Source: Stenotrophomonas maltophilia (GTDB taxonomy: Bacteria > Pseudomonadota > Gammaproteobacteria > Xanthomonadales > Xanthomonadaceae). From it: a DNA stretch of 64,000 bases. The notes under the pieces were generated by a model. The model was not told the origin of the DNA, did not search any database, and worked only from the letters and a program-made list of their open reading frames with translations. The stretch lies in NCBI RefSeq assembly GCF_006974125.1, contig NZ_CP037858.1, positions 682,001-746,000 of the forward strand, read 5' to 3'. Positions 45,818-54,338 of the stretch are shown here, one piece after another (positions within the stretch are counted from its first letter, which is position 1; each line of letters opens with the position of its first letter). The translations under genes and the position numbers were made by a program.

Positions 45818-46018
45818 ATGAAGATGGGATTCAAGCTGTCTGTTGTTGTCACCGCCATTGCACTGACGCTTGGAATCGGCAGCGCGACCGCTCAACCCGA
45901 CCGTTGCCGCCCTTGTTACGACGCCTATAGTGATTGCCTGGCTGCGGGCAAGGGCGAGAAGGTGTGTTATCGCGCGTTCGTCGCCTGCATGGCGAAGGGC
46001 AACTGCGGGCTCCCATAA
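45818..46018 (+). CDS. Small secreted cysteine-rich peptide (paralog 1)
   Basis: A 66-residue protein. The signal peptide MKMGFKLSVVVTAIALTLGI ends at SATA. The mature part of about 40 residues has six cysteines with the spacing C-x2-C-x6-C-x9-C-x6-C-x5-C, ending CGLP. The same spacing recurs in two further genes in this window, 8 and 13 kb away. Six cysteines suggest three disulfides in a small helical fold. Function unknown. A secreted antimicrobial, inhibitor or signalling peptide are all possible. AAAGGAG precedes the ATG. Confidence 0.82.
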   Translation: MKMGFKLSVVVTAIALTLGIGSATAQPDRCRPCYDAYSDCLAAGKGEKVCYRAFVACMAKGNCGLP

Positions 46019-46071
46019 CAGGCTCGCAGAGCGCATCGAGGGGAGGTGGCAACCCACCCCCCCTCCCGGCG

Positions 46072-46353
46072 TCAGTGCGAGCAGGCCACCAGCATCGAGC
46101 GGGTCGCCATCTGGGTGGAGGTGAAGCCGTTCTTGTTGCCCACCGCGATGGCGTTGCCGTCGTCGCCATCCTTGCTGAAGACCACATAGCCGCCTGGGCA
46201 CATCTGCCCGGCCTTTTCGTAGCAGCCACTCCAGGAGCTGGAGCCACTGCAGTCGATGGAGACGCCGCGCCGGCCATCGGGGGTAACGGTCATCCTGGCG
46301 GTGGTACAGCCACTCAGCGCGGCCACGAACAACAACGGAACAAACAACTTCAT
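46072..46353 (-). CDS. Small Cys-containing lipoprotein
   Basis: A 93-residue lipoprotein: MKLFVPLLFVAALSGCTTAR has a lipobox LSGC. The mature part has IDCSGSSSWSGCYEKAGQMC with three closely spaced cysteines and GYVVFSKDGDDGNAIAVGNK, ending SMLVACSH. It resembles a small family of Xanthomonadaceae lipoproteins with no known role. The start at 46353 is the only one giving a signal sequence. It is divergent from the two-component regulator 212 bases away. Confidence 0.8.
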   Translation of the reverse strand: MKLFVPLLFVAALSGCTTARMTVTPDGRRGVSIDCSGSSSWSGCYEKAGQMCPGGYVVFSKDGDDGNAIAVGNKNGFTSTQMATRSMLVACSH

Positions 46354-46565
46354 GGGTACTCCAAGGGGTTGGGGATCAGCGGAAGGGCGCCAAGGCTGGA
46401 GTGCCCGGATTGCGCGAACCTTGCGCCCATGCCCTCTTTCATGCGGCATCAGGGGCCTACGGGGCATCCGGACGGCACGCCATGTTCACGCAATGTTCCT
46501 GTAATACGGTGCCGGCGCGTGCCGAACCGCCCTGCCACGCCCCCCTTCCTGCGCAAGCCCTGCCG

Positions 46566-47240
46566 ATGCACATCCTGCTGATTGAAGACGAGGCCGAACT
46601 GGCCGCCACCCTGAAGTCCGCCCTGCAGCGCGAGCGCTACGTGGTGGATCTGGCCAACACGCTGGCGCTGGCCCGCGAAGCAGCCCTGTACGGATCGCAC
46701 GACCTGGTATTGCTGGACCGCACCCTGCCCGACGGCGATGGCTTGGGATTGATTTCGCTATTGCGTGAGCGCAACCCCGGGGTGCCGATCATCGTGCTGA
46801 GCGCGCTGGGGCAGCTGCCGGACCGCATCGCCGGCCTGGATGAGGGCGCGGACGACTATCTGGCCAAGCCCTTCGCACTCGAAGAGCTGTTCGCCCGCAT
46901 CCGCGCTGCCGGGCGCCGCCCGAGCGGCATGCAGGTGGAACTGGTGAGCATCGGCCGGTTGGTGTTCGATCCGGCATCGGGCGAGGCCAGCGTGGGCGGG
47001 CAACGGCTGGAGCTGCCGCGCCGTGAGATACGTGTACTGGCCGCGTTGGCCCGGCGGCTGGGCCGCACCGTGCTGCGCGAGTCGATTGAAATGGCGGTGT
47101 ATGGATTCGATGACGGCATCCATTCCAACACGCTCGATTCACATGTCTCGCGCCTTCGCCGCAAGCTGGCCGATGCCGAAGCAGGAGTAGAGATACACGC
47201 CATCCGCGGCGTCGGCTATCTGATGCGGGAAGCCAAGTAA
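46566..47240 (+). CDS. OmpR/PhoB-family response regulator
   Basis: A 224-residue regulator. Receiver domain MHILLIEDEAELAATLKSAL, phospho-acceptor D51 in LVLLDRTLPDGDG, and the conserved Lys in DDYLAKPFALEELFARIRAA. The winged-helix output domain has LELPRREIRVLAALARRLGR and NTLDSHVSRLRRKLADAEAG, ending IRGVGYLMREAK. Its stop overlaps the sensor kinase start by one base. The downstream MacAB pump may be its target. The system resembles pairs controlling envelope stress or antimicrobial peptide responses. Confidence 0.94.
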   Translation: MHILLIEDEAELAATLKSALQRERYVVDLANTLALAREAALYGSHDLVLLDRTLPDGDGLGLISLLRERNPGVPIIVLSALGQLPDRIAGLDEGADDYLAKPFALEELFARIRAAGRRPSGMQVELVSIGRLVFDPASGEASVGGQRLELPRREIRVLAALARRLGRTVLRESIEMAVYGFDDGIHSNTLDSHVSRLRRKLADAEAGVEIHAIRGVGYLMREAK

Positions 47241-48589
47241 TGGCGCGTCGTCCATCGCTGAAGCGCCCGTTGATCGTCAAAACGCTGATCTATCAGCTGC
47301 TGGCGTTGCTGGTGGCGTTCTTCGCGCTGCTGATGGTGCTGATACGTGCCGACAGCGGTGGCTACTACACCATCCAGACCTTCGCGCCGGTGGCTGCCGA
47401 CGCGGTGCACCGCGACCGCAATGGCGAACTGTACGTGCAGAACACGCCGGAACTGGCCGAACTGCTGAAGATCGTTCCCGGTGCATGGTTCATCGCCGAG
47501 GATGAGCACGGCCACCACGTAACGTTCGGGCCTGTGCCGCCGGCCTATGCCTCGCTGGTAGGCGCACTGGATGGCATTCCCTTTGGCGACCTGCGCGGGC
47601 GCGACCGCAGCGATGGCCTGGCCGTCGTGGTCCGCCAGCACAGCGGCCCGGCCGGCAAGCTGACCATCATGGCCCACGGCGAAACCGATACGCTGACCTG
47701 GCAGATGGCGCTGGCGGCACACATCATCACCCTGCCGATCTTCCTGCTGCTGGGCCTGGCCACCATCGTCCTGACGCCGGTCATCGTAAGACGAGCCCTG
47801 GCCGGGGTGGAGCGCATCGCGCAGGAAGCCCGCAACATCTCCGCCAGCCGCCGCGGTGTCCGCCTGACGGAAACCGCTATACCGGTAGAGATCGCTCCGT
47901 TGGTGACAGCGGTGAATGAGGCGCTGGACCGGCTGGACGAGGGACATGAACGGCAACGCCGCTTCATTGCCGCCGCCGCACATGAGCTGCGCACACCCAT
48001 CGCGATTCTGGGGGTAAAGGTCGATGCGGCCGACGATGCCACCTCGCGCAGCCTGGCCGTGGAAGTGGCACGGTTGGCGACGCTGGCAGAGCAGCTGCTG
48101 GATCTGCACCGCATGGACGAGGACGGACCGAAGGAAACCATCAACCTGGCGCGGGTGGCCAAACGGGTGGCCGCTGATCTGGCGCCGCTGTTGATCCAGT
48201 CGGACAAGGCGGTAGCCGTGGCGGTGGAACCCCACTTCCCGGTGCTCGGCGAGACCGGCGCGGTGGAACGTGTGATCTCCAACCTGGTACTCAATGCTGC
48301 CGAACATGGCGGACGCCAGGTCGTCGTGCGCGTCCAGGGCAGCTGCCTGGAGGTTGAGGACGACGGCCCCGGCATACCCCTCGACCAGCGCGAACGCGTC
48401 TTCGAACCCTTCCAGCGGCTGAGACCGAGGCAGACCGGCGCGGGCCTGGGGCTGAACCTGGTGCGCCAGGTGATCGACCGCCACGGTGGCCGCGTCACGA
48501 TTCTGGATGCGCCTGGCGGTGGTGCACTGATCCGTGTTGAGTTTCCTTTGCATCCAGGCGTGACCAGCGCGCCACCGCTGGAGCACTGA
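47240..48589 (+). CDS. Two-component sensor histidine kinase
   Basis: A 449-residue membrane kinase. Two transmembrane segments (VKTLIYQLLALLVAFFALLM and IITLPIFLLLGLATIVLTPV) frame a periplasmic sensor of about 120 residues. HAMP-like region, then the H box RFIAAAAHELRTPIAIL with the phospho-His, N box NLVLNAAEHGG, and the ATP lid DDGPGIPLDQRERVFEPFQR with GAGLGLNLVRQVIDRHGG. It phosphorylates the regulator encoded upstream, with which it is translationally coupled. The signal is unknown. The periplasmic domain has no obvious metal-binding pattern. Confidence 0.94.
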   Translation: MARRPSLKRPLIVKTLIYQLLALLVAFFALLMVLIRADSGGYYTIQTFAPVAADAVHRDRNGELYVQNTPELAELLKIVPGAWFIAEDEHGHHVTFGPVPPAYASLVGALDGIPFGDLRGRDRSDGLAVVVRQHSGPAGKLTIMAHGETDTLTWQMALAAHIITLPIFLLLGLATIVLTPVIVRRALAGVERIAQEARNISASRRGVRLTETAIPVEIAPLVTAVNEALDRLDEGHERQRRFIAAAAHELRTPIAILGVKVDAADDATSRSLAVEVARLATLAEQLLDLHRMDEDGPKETINLARVAKRVAADLAPLLIQSDKAVAVAVEPHFPVLGETGAVERVISNLVLNAAEHGGRQVVVRVQGSCLEVEDDGPGIPLDQRERVFEPFQRLRPRQTGAGLGLNLVRQVIDRHGGRVTILDAPGGGALIRVEFPLHPGVTSAPPLEH

Positions 48590-48663
48590 ACACATCGCAT
48601 GCACCTGTGTAACCGGCACCTGTCCATGCGTGGCCAGCAGCGAGGACAGGCAAGGTTGCGGCA

Positions 48664-49329
48664 ATGTTCGCTGGACAGCATCGGGGGGTGGCACCTGCCG
48701 TGCCACCGCGTTCCGATCTGACAGGAAGCCTGCATGTGACCCAGGGAGCTCCTCCACCGTCCTCTTCCAGGCGCACTGTGCCACCACGGAGTTCGCCGGG
48801 ACTTACCGCTGCCGCATGGAATCGCCGCCCGCGCGATGGCCGCGCGCCCGGCCTGCAACATTGGCCGCGTTGGCTGCGGGCAGTTCCTGATACCGAGCGC
48901 GCTGGCGTGCTGATACGGCTGTTCGGCGCTTTGTTCCTGCTGCTGCCCGGCGTTGCGCTTGCGGCTTCAACGTATCGGCATGCGAGCACAGCGGCGGCGG
49001 CGGCCGTGCTGTTGTTCGTTGGCTTGCACGCTGCGCTGCACGGGTTGGCGGCATGGCGCGCGGCAACCTCGCGCCCGACGCCACCACTGCTACGCGTCCT
49101 GGATGGACATGCCGCTGGGATAATGATTGCCAGTGCGCTCATGATCACCATCGGTGCAGGGATGACGAAGCTGCCTGGTCCAATGTTCTCCTGGTTGGTG
49201 GCCGGCGCGGCGAGTCAACTCTGCGGTGCGCGAATGCCAGGCCACCGCCTGCGCAATACGCTGCTGGTTCTCGGTAGCGCCCTGCAGTTCATCGCCGTGG
49301 CACTGCTCGCCCTTCTTGCCGCACGCTGA
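48664..49329 (+). CDS. Predicted small membrane protein (start uncertain)
   Basis: The C-terminal 140 residues contain four hydrophobic segments: LIRLFGALFLLLPGVALAAS, AAAVLLFVGLHAALHGLAAW, AGIMIASALMITIGAGMTKL and LLVLGSALQFIAVALLALLA. The N-terminal 80 residues after the ATG at 48664 are Pro/Arg/Ser-rich and look non-coding. The GTG at 48907 (VLIRLFGALFLLLPG) may be the true start, though the ATG has AAGG eight bases upstream. No family recognised. Lies between the sensor kinase and the MacA-like gene on the same strand. Confidence 0.5.
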   Translation: MFAGQHRGVAPAVPPRSDLTGSLHVTQGAPPPSSSRRTVPPRSSPGLTAAAWNRRPRDGRAPGLQHWPRWLRAVPDTERAGVLIRLFGALFLLLPGVALAASTYRHASTAAAAAVLLFVGLHAALHGLAAWRAATSRPTPPLLRVLDGHAAGIMIASALMITIGAGMTKLPGPMFSWLVAGAASQLCGARMPGHRLRNTLLVLGSALQFIAVALLALLAAR

Positions 49330-49464
49330 CACAACGATAGTCCCGCAAGGTTCGCGCAACCCAGCGCATCGAGACTCGACGGCCAACCACGTCTGCCACG
49401 ACAGACGTGTGTCTCTTCTGTCGCGAGGACCCCCGATGACCTGTCTTTTCTGGATGCTGCGCCG

Positions 49465-50652
49465 ATGAGCGCCGTACCTCGCAAGCGCCGCCGTGCGCTC
49501 ATCATTGCTGCCGGCCTTCTGTGCAGCGCGCTGATTATGCTTGCATGGTTGCGGCCCACGCCACCACCGCAACTCCAGGTTGCGCCGGTCGTTCGCGGCA
49601 ACATCGAACAGGTGGTGGAAGCCACTGGCACGCTGAAGCCCTCGCGACTGGTAAGTGTTGGTGCGCAGGTTTCCGGCCGCATCGAGACCCTGCATGTGAA
49701 GCTGGGCGACAAGGTGAAGGCTGGCGATCCCATCGCCGATATCGACTCGCGAACACAGCGCAATGCACTGCTGAGCGCGCAGGCTGCACAGCGCACTGCG
49801 CGCGCCAACCGCGATGCACTGGCCACCGACCTGCGCCAGTTCGAGCTGGCCCTGCATCGGCAGCAGCAACTGGTGGCCACGCAACTGGTGGCCCGCGCCG
49901 ACTTCGATGCGGCCAAGGCAAAGGTCGATGCCACCCGCGAACAGATCGCCGCACTGGAAGGAGAGATCGTGCAGCGGCAGACCGACGTGGATATCGCACA
50001 GACCAACCTGGAGTTCACCCGCATCACCGCGCCCACCGACGGCACCGTGCTGGCCGTGGTGGCACGCCAGGGGCAGACCGTGAACGCGGTACAGAGCGCA
50101 CCGACCATCGTGATGCTGGGCAACCAGGACGTGATGACGGTATATGCTGAAATTTCCGAGGCAGATGTTGTGCACACGTCGGTTGGCCAGGAAGCGTTCT
50201 TCACCATCCTGGGAGACAGTGGCCGACGCTACAGCAGCAGGCTGCGCGACATCGCACCGGCACCCGAATCGATCACCCGGGAAGATGCCTCCGGCCTGGC
50301 TTCTCCCGCGACCGCCGGTGGCAGCCGCACGGCCATGTACTACAACGGGCAGTTCGACGTGTCCAATGCAGATGGCCGCCTGCGCAGCTACATGACCGCA
50401 CAGGTGCGCATCGTGCTGGGGCATGCGAAAGGCGTACTGATCATTCCTTCGGCAGCGCTGGGTGCACGTGCCGCCGATGGCCGCTACAGCGTGCAGGTTC
50501 GCGGCAAAGATGGCCACCCAGCCCCACGGAGCATCACCACCGGGCTGGACGACCAGATCAACGTGGAAGTGCGTAGCGGCCTGCAGGAAGGCGAGCAGGT
50601 GGTGCTGGCCCAGACCGGCGATGCTGCCGCCTCAGTTCCCGCACAGCCATGA
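49465..50652 (+). CDS. macA: MacA-like periplasmic adaptor of an ABC-type efflux pump
   Basis: A 395-residue membrane-fusion protein. One N-terminal transmembrane anchor (LIIAAGLLCSALIMLAWLRP), then the biotinyl-lipoyl half-motif VEATGTLKPSRLVSVGAQVS and GRIETLHVKLGDKVKAGDPI, a coiled-coil hairpin (QRTARANRDALATDLRQFEL to EIVQRQTDVDIAQTNLEF) and the matching second half TRITAPTDGTVLAVVARQGQ. It bridges the MacB ATPase to an outer-membrane TolC-like channel. Its stop overlaps the macB start by four bases. S. maltophilia has a characterised MacABC pump. No outer-membrane gene is adjacent here, so this may be a different pump. Confidence 0.9.
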   Translation: MSAVPRKRRRALIIAAGLLCSALIMLAWLRPTPPPQLQVAPVVRGNIEQVVEATGTLKPSRLVSVGAQVSGRIETLHVKLGDKVKAGDPIADIDSRTQRNALLSAQAAQRTARANRDALATDLRQFELALHRQQQLVATQLVARADFDAAKAKVDATREQIAALEGEIVQRQTDVDIAQTNLEFTRITAPTDGTVLAVVARQGQTVNAVQSAPTIVMLGNQDVMTVYAEISEADVVHTSVGQEAFFTILGDSGRRYSSRLRDIAPAPESITREDASGLASPATAGGSRTAMYYNGQFDVSNADGRLRSYMTAQVRIVLGHAKGVLIIPSAALGARAADGRYSVQVRGKDGHPAPRSITTGLDDQINVEVRSGLQEGEQVVLAQTGDAAASVPAQP

Positions 50653-52616
50653 CGGGCAAAGAAATGGACGCACCGCTGCTGCGCGTGCGCGGCATCCGCC
50701 GCGAGTTCGCGGCCGGCGAACAGACCCTGGTCGTGCTCGATGGCATCGACCTGGATATCCGTGCCGGTGAGCTGGTGGCCATCGTCGGCCAGTCCGGCTC
50801 GGGCAAGTCCACGCTGATGAACATTCTCGGCTGCCTGGATCGCCCTTCTGCGGGCCAGTACCAGATCGGCGGGCGCGAAACCGCACGGATGTCGCCCGAT
50901 GAACTCGCCGAACTACGCCGCGAGCACTTCGGCTTCATCTTCCAGCGCTACCACCTGCTGACCGATCTGACCGCACTGGGCAATGTGGAAGTGCCCGCGA
51001 TCTATGCGGGGATGCCGGCCAACGCGCGCCACGCCCGGGCGGGCGAACTGCTGGCGCGGCTGGGCCTGGGTGAGCGCCTGCGACATCTGCCGGGCGAACT
51101 GTCAGGCGGCCAGCAGCAGCGCGTTTCGATTGCGCGCGCACTGATGAACGGCGGCGCTGTGATATTCGCCGATGAACCCACGGGTGCACTGGACACACAC
51201 TCCGGCAAGGAGGTGATGAAGATCCTCGGCGAACTGCATGCCGAGGGCCATACCGTGGTGCTGGTAACGCATGACATGGCCGTGGCCGAGCATGCCCAGC
51301 GCATCATCGAAATCCGCGACGGCCGGATTGTCGATGATCGTGCCACGGGCAGGGGCCCGGCCACAGAAGCGCCAGTAGAGGCCCTGCCGCTGCGCGGCCA
51401 TGGCAGCGGCCTCCAGGCGATGCGTGACCGCTTCGCAGAGGCGTTCCGGATGGCCCTGCGCGCAATGAATGCGCACCGCATGCGCACCTTCCTGACCATG
51501 CTCGGCATCATCATCGGCATTGCGTCGGTCGTGTCGGTCGTGGCGCTGGGCACCGGGGCGCGGCAGGCCATCCTGTCCAACATCTCATCGCTGGGCACCA
51601 ACACCATCGAGATCTATCCCGGATCCGGTTTTGGCGACCTGCATTCGGCACGCGTGGAAACGCTCACCCCCGGCGACAGCGTGGCTCTGGCCCGGCAGCC
51701 GTTCGTGGACAGTGCCACGCCCGGAGTGGCTACCAGCGGAACCGCCCTGCGCGCCAACCGCTCGGCCAGCGTGCAGGTGCAGGGCGTCAGCGAGCAGTAC
51801 TTCCGCGTACATGGCCTGAAGCTTGGCGAAGGCGCCTTCTTCGGGCCACCCGCCGTGGCCGGCTACCAGCAGGTGGTGGTGATCGACGCCAATACCCGCG
51901 CCCGCTTCTTCGCTGCGGCGGACAATCCCATCGGCCAGAGCCTGCTGCTGGGCAACGTGCCGGTACGCGTGGTGGGCGTGGTGAAGAAGGACGCCGGTGC
52001 GGCCGGCGATGCCTCGCTGCTGCGGGTGTGGCTGCCCTACACCACCACCATGGCGCGCATGCTCGGGCAGCGGCATGTTTCCAGCATCACCGTGCGCGTC
52101 TCCGATGCGATCAGCATGCAAGCGGCCGAGCAGGCCATCGCACGGTTGCTGACGCGGCGCCACGGCAGCACCGACTTCTACATGAGCAACAACGCGCAGA
52201 TCCGTGAATCCATCGAACAGACCACCGGCATCCTGACCATGATGATCAGCTCCATCGCCGCCATCGCACTGGTGGTGGGCGGGATCGGCGTGATGAACAT
52301 CATGCTGGTCTCGGTGACCGAGCGCACCCGCGAGATCGGCGTACGCATGGCGGTGGGCGCGCGTCGCAGTGACATCCTGCAGCAGTTCCTGATCGAATCG
52401 GTGCTGGTGTGCCTGCTCGGTGGCGTGCTCGGCATCGGCGTGGCCCTGGCGCTGGGTGCCGCATTGGCGTTGGCCAACGTGGGCTTCAGCCTGGTGTTCT
52501 CCGTCCACTCGATTCTGGCCGCCTTCGCCTGTTCCAGCCTGATTGGTATTGGCTTCGGCTTCCTGCCCGCACGCCGCGCCGCCCAGCTGGATCCAGTGGA
52601 GGCTCTGGTTCGATAG
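50649..52616 (+). CDS. macB: MacB-like ABC transporter (ATPase fused to permease)
   Basis: A 655-residue fusion. The N-terminal ABC ATPase has Walker A GQSGSGKSTLMNILG, Q-loop FGFIFQRYHLLTDLTALGNV, signature LSGGQQQRVSIARALM and Walker B AVIFADEPTGALD. The C-terminal MacB permease has one transmembrane helix, a large periplasmic domain (residues about 310-530) and FtsX-like helices ending FLPARRAAQLDPVEALVR. It drives export of macrolides, peptides or lipids with MacA. An alternative start at 50664 (MDAPLLRVRG) matches other MacB starts better. An ATGA overlap with macA supports 50649. Confidence 0.93.
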   Translation: MTGKEMDAPLLRVRGIRREFAAGEQTLVVLDGIDLDIRAGELVAIVGQSGSGKSTLMNILGCLDRPSAGQYQIGGRETARMSPDELAELRREHFGFIFQRYHLLTDLTALGNVEVPAIYAGMPANARHARAGELLARLGLGERLRHLPGELSGGQQQRVSIARALMNGGAVIFADEPTGALDTHSGKEVMKILGELHAEGHTVVLVTHDMAVAEHAQRIIEIRDGRIVDDRATGRGPATEAPVEALPLRGHGSGLQAMRDRFAEAFRMALRAMNAHRMRTFLTMLGIIIGIASVVSVVALGTGARQAILSNISSLGTNTIEIYPGSGFGDLHSARVETLTPGDSVALARQPFVDSATPGVATSGTALRANRSASVQVQGVSEQYFRVHGLKLGEGAFFGPPAVAGYQQVVVIDANTRARFFAAADNPIGQSLLLGNVPVRVVGVVKKDAGAAGDASLLRVWLPYTTTMARMLGQRHVSSITVRVSDAISMQAAEQAIARLLTRRHGSTDFYMSNNAQIRESIEQTTGILTMMISSIAAIALVVGGIGVMNIMLVSVTERTREIGVRMAVGARRSDILQQFLIESVLVCLLGGVLGIGVALALGAALALANVGFSLVFSVHSILAAFACSSLIGIGFGFLPARRAAQLDPVEALVR

Positions 52617-52706
52617 CCACAGCATCTGCCAGCAGTGACGGCAGGTTCGCGCAATGTCTGCGCGGTCTACTGCAGCTACCCACAATGTCTGCACAGGAGC
52701 CGGACG

Positions 52707-53093
52707 ATGTTTCTGAAACCAGGAAGAACCGCATTACTGCTGGCAGCAACCGTACAACTGGTTGTGCTGTTGCCCTACTCCGGCGACGCCCATGCGCAAC
52801 GAGGCGATCGCTACGCCCCGCAGTGGAACCAGGACTACCGTGATCGCGATCGTGATGCCTGGGAGCGGCGCGAACGTGAGCGGGAACGCGAGCGCCGGCA
52901 CGACGCCAAGACCGCCGGCGTGGTGGTGGGCGTGGTTGGTGCAGCAGTGGTGGCCGGCGTGATTGCCGCTGCTGCCAAGCGCGAACGGGAAGTCCGCGAG
53001 CGCGCCGACTACTGCATGAACCGCTATGGCAACTACGACCGCCGCAACGATACCTATCGCGGCGCCGACGGCTACACCTATCCCTGCCGCTGA
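52707..53093 (+). CDS. Secreted or membrane-anchored Arg/Glu-rich protein
   Basis: A 128-residue protein. The signal sequence FLKPGRTALLLAATVQLVVL ends near DAHAQ. The mature part has a very charged stretch RDRDRDAWERRERERERERR, then a glycine/valine-rich helix VVVGVVGAAVVAGVIAAAAK (transmembrane-like), and a tyrosine-rich tail MNRYGNYDRRNDTYRGADGY ending CR. Similar low-complexity envelope proteins are common in Xanthomonadaceae. Function unknown. The start at 52707 is chosen to give the signal peptide. 28 bases separate it from the EF-hand gene. Confidence 0.72.
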   Translation: MFLKPGRTALLLAATVQLVVLLPYSGDAHAQRGDRYAPQWNQDYRDRDRDAWERRERERERERRHDAKTAGVVVGVVGAAVVAGVIAAAAKREREVRERADYCMNRYGNYDRRNDTYRGADGYTYPCR

Positions 53094-53120
53094 TTGACCC
53101 TCAACAAGGACAAACACCCC

Positions 53121-53498
53121 ATGACCAGAACTGCTCTGTTGATTGCCCTGTGCGCTGCCCCATTGCTTGCCGGGGCCGCACCGGCCGACCCGAAACAGGC
53201 CTACATCGATTCCACGTTCACCGCGATGGATACCAACAACGACGGACGCGTCGACAAGGCCGAGTACACGAGGTTCCAGCAGGGACGCTTCAGCAAGCAG
53301 GCCGATTCGATCGACGCCGCGTTCACTGCCATGGACAAGAACAAAGACGGCAGGATCAGCAAGGAGGAAGCCACCGTGGTGCCGGAGATCGCGAAGTACT
53401 TTGCGGGCCTGGACACCGATGGTGACGGCTATCTGTCGCTGAAGGAGATGCAGCAGGCCATGGTTGCCGCACAGACTGCAGATACGCCAACAAAGTAG
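53121..53498 (+). CDS. Secreted EF-hand calcium-binding protein
   Basis: A 125-residue protein with signal peptide MTRTALLIALCAAPLLAGAA. Three canonical EF-hand loops are visible: DTNNDGRVDKAE, DKNKDGRISKEE and DTDGDGYLSLKE, each with Asp/Asn at positions 1, 3 and 5, Gly6 and Glu12. This predicts calcium binding in the periplasm. The ATG at 53121 has AAGGA about 12 bases upstream. It probably shares a transcript with the Arg/Glu-rich protein gene 28 bases upstream. Confidence 0.9.
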   Translation: MTRTALLIALCAAPLLAGAAPADPKQAYIDSTFTAMDTNNDGRVDKAEYTRFQQGRFSKQADSIDAAFTAMDKNKDGRISKEEATVVPEIAKYFAGLDTDGDGYLSLKEMQQAMVAAQTADTPTK

Positions 53499-53583
53499 AT
53501 TCAGGGCCAGGCACTGAAGATGGATGCTGATCCGGGCGCGGTGCGGGTTGAATGCACCCTCTTCCCGCGTTAGCCTCCGAGGT

Positions 53584-53596
53584 GCCCAAGGAGGGC
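53584..53596 (+). promoter_or_regulatory. Leader hairpin with AAGGA loop before Cys-rich peptide 2
   Basis: GCCC-AAGGA-GGGC, 17 bases before the ATG at 53614, followed by TATCAACGGAGTGAAG over the ribosome binding site. Identical to the hairpin at 45788-45800 and, on the other strand, 59072-59084. Confidence 0.55.
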
Positions 53597-53613
53597 TATC
53601 AACGGAGTGAAGC

Positions 53614-53811
53614 ATGAAGATTGGATTCAAGCTGTCTGTTGCTATTGCGGCTGCTGCACTGACCCTGGGAATCGGCAGTGCCTCCGCGCAGTCCCGCTGT
53701 ACCCCGTGCTACACCGCCTACGATGCATGCCTGGCGGCGGGTAATGGCGAAAACGTCTGTTACCCGGCGTTCGCCCGTTGCCTGAGAAACAGCGGCTGCA
53801 CCATCCCGTAA
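53614..53811 (+). CDS. Small secreted cysteine-rich peptide (paralog 2)
   Basis: A 65-residue protein. Signal peptide MKIGFKLSVAIAAAALTLGI ends near SASA. The mature peptide starts QSRCTPCYTAYDACLAAGNG and ends CLRNSGCTIP, with cysteine spacing C-x2-C-x6-C-x9-C-x6-C-x5-C identical to that of the genes at 45818 and 58850. Signal peptides of the three are nearly identical as well. Function unknown. The close sequence match to paralog 1 indicates duplication. Confidence 0.82.
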   Translation: MKIGFKLSVAIAAAALTLGIGSASAQSRCTPCYTAYDACLAAGNGENVCYPAFARCLRNSGCTIP

Positions 53812-53897
53812 GTCACGCGTTGCCGTGACGTGTGCCGGCCCCCATCCGGGGGCTGGCATTGGCATGCGCCAGATTCGATGCCCAGTCCGCAATCAAC

Positions 53898-54236
53898 TCA
53901 GGAAGAACGCTGGAAACCGCGATAGGTTTCACCCCACTCGCGCATGGCCAGCAGTACCGGCACCAGCGTGCGCCCGAATTCGGAAAGCTCGTACTCCACC
54001 TTCGGCGGCACTTCCGGGTACACGTGGCGGATCACCACGCCGTCAGCCTCCAGTTCCCGCAACTGGCTGGTCAGCATGGACTGTGTGGCGTTGGGCACAC
54101 GCCGCGTCAGCTCCATGAAGCGTCGCTTGCCTGTCATCAGGTGAAACAGAATGATCGGCTTCCACACGCCGCCCATGACCGACAGCGTGACTTCCACCGC
54201 GCAACCGCTCTTGCCGTCCCAACGCCTGCTACGCAT
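53898..54236 (-). CDS. HxlR-type transcriptional regulator
   Basis: A 112-residue winged-helix regulator: AVEVTLSVMGGVWKPIILFH, then RRFMELTRRVPNATQSMLTS with the recognition helix, QLRELEADGVVIRHVYPEVP and KVEYELSEFGRTLVPVLLAM. It carries a Cys about residue 12 (KSGCAVE) as in redox-sensing HxlR proteins. Divergent from a quinone-oxidoreductase-like gene 102 bases away, repeating the arrangement at 11892-13097 with different enzymes. Probably represses that gene until an electrophile modifies the cysteine. Confidence 0.92.
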   Translation of the reverse strand: MRSRRWDGKSGCAVEVTLSVMGGVWKPIILFHLMTGKRRFMELTRRVPNATQSMLTSQLRELEADGVVIRHVYPEVPPKVEYELSEFGRTLVPVLLAMREWGETYRGFQRSS

Positions 54237-54338
54237 GCATACTCCGGAAAACCATAGTACCTACGGAAAATCATCGTTCTTGTTGCGATAGTGGTGCGAG
54301 CCTAGCATGGGCTCATCCACTGAACGTGAGACCGCACC

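Noticed and set aside
46566..52616. Naming the two-component genes macR and macS
   Set aside because: The described S. maltophilia macRS-macABC locus includes an outer-membrane gene that is missing here, so equivalence is not supported.
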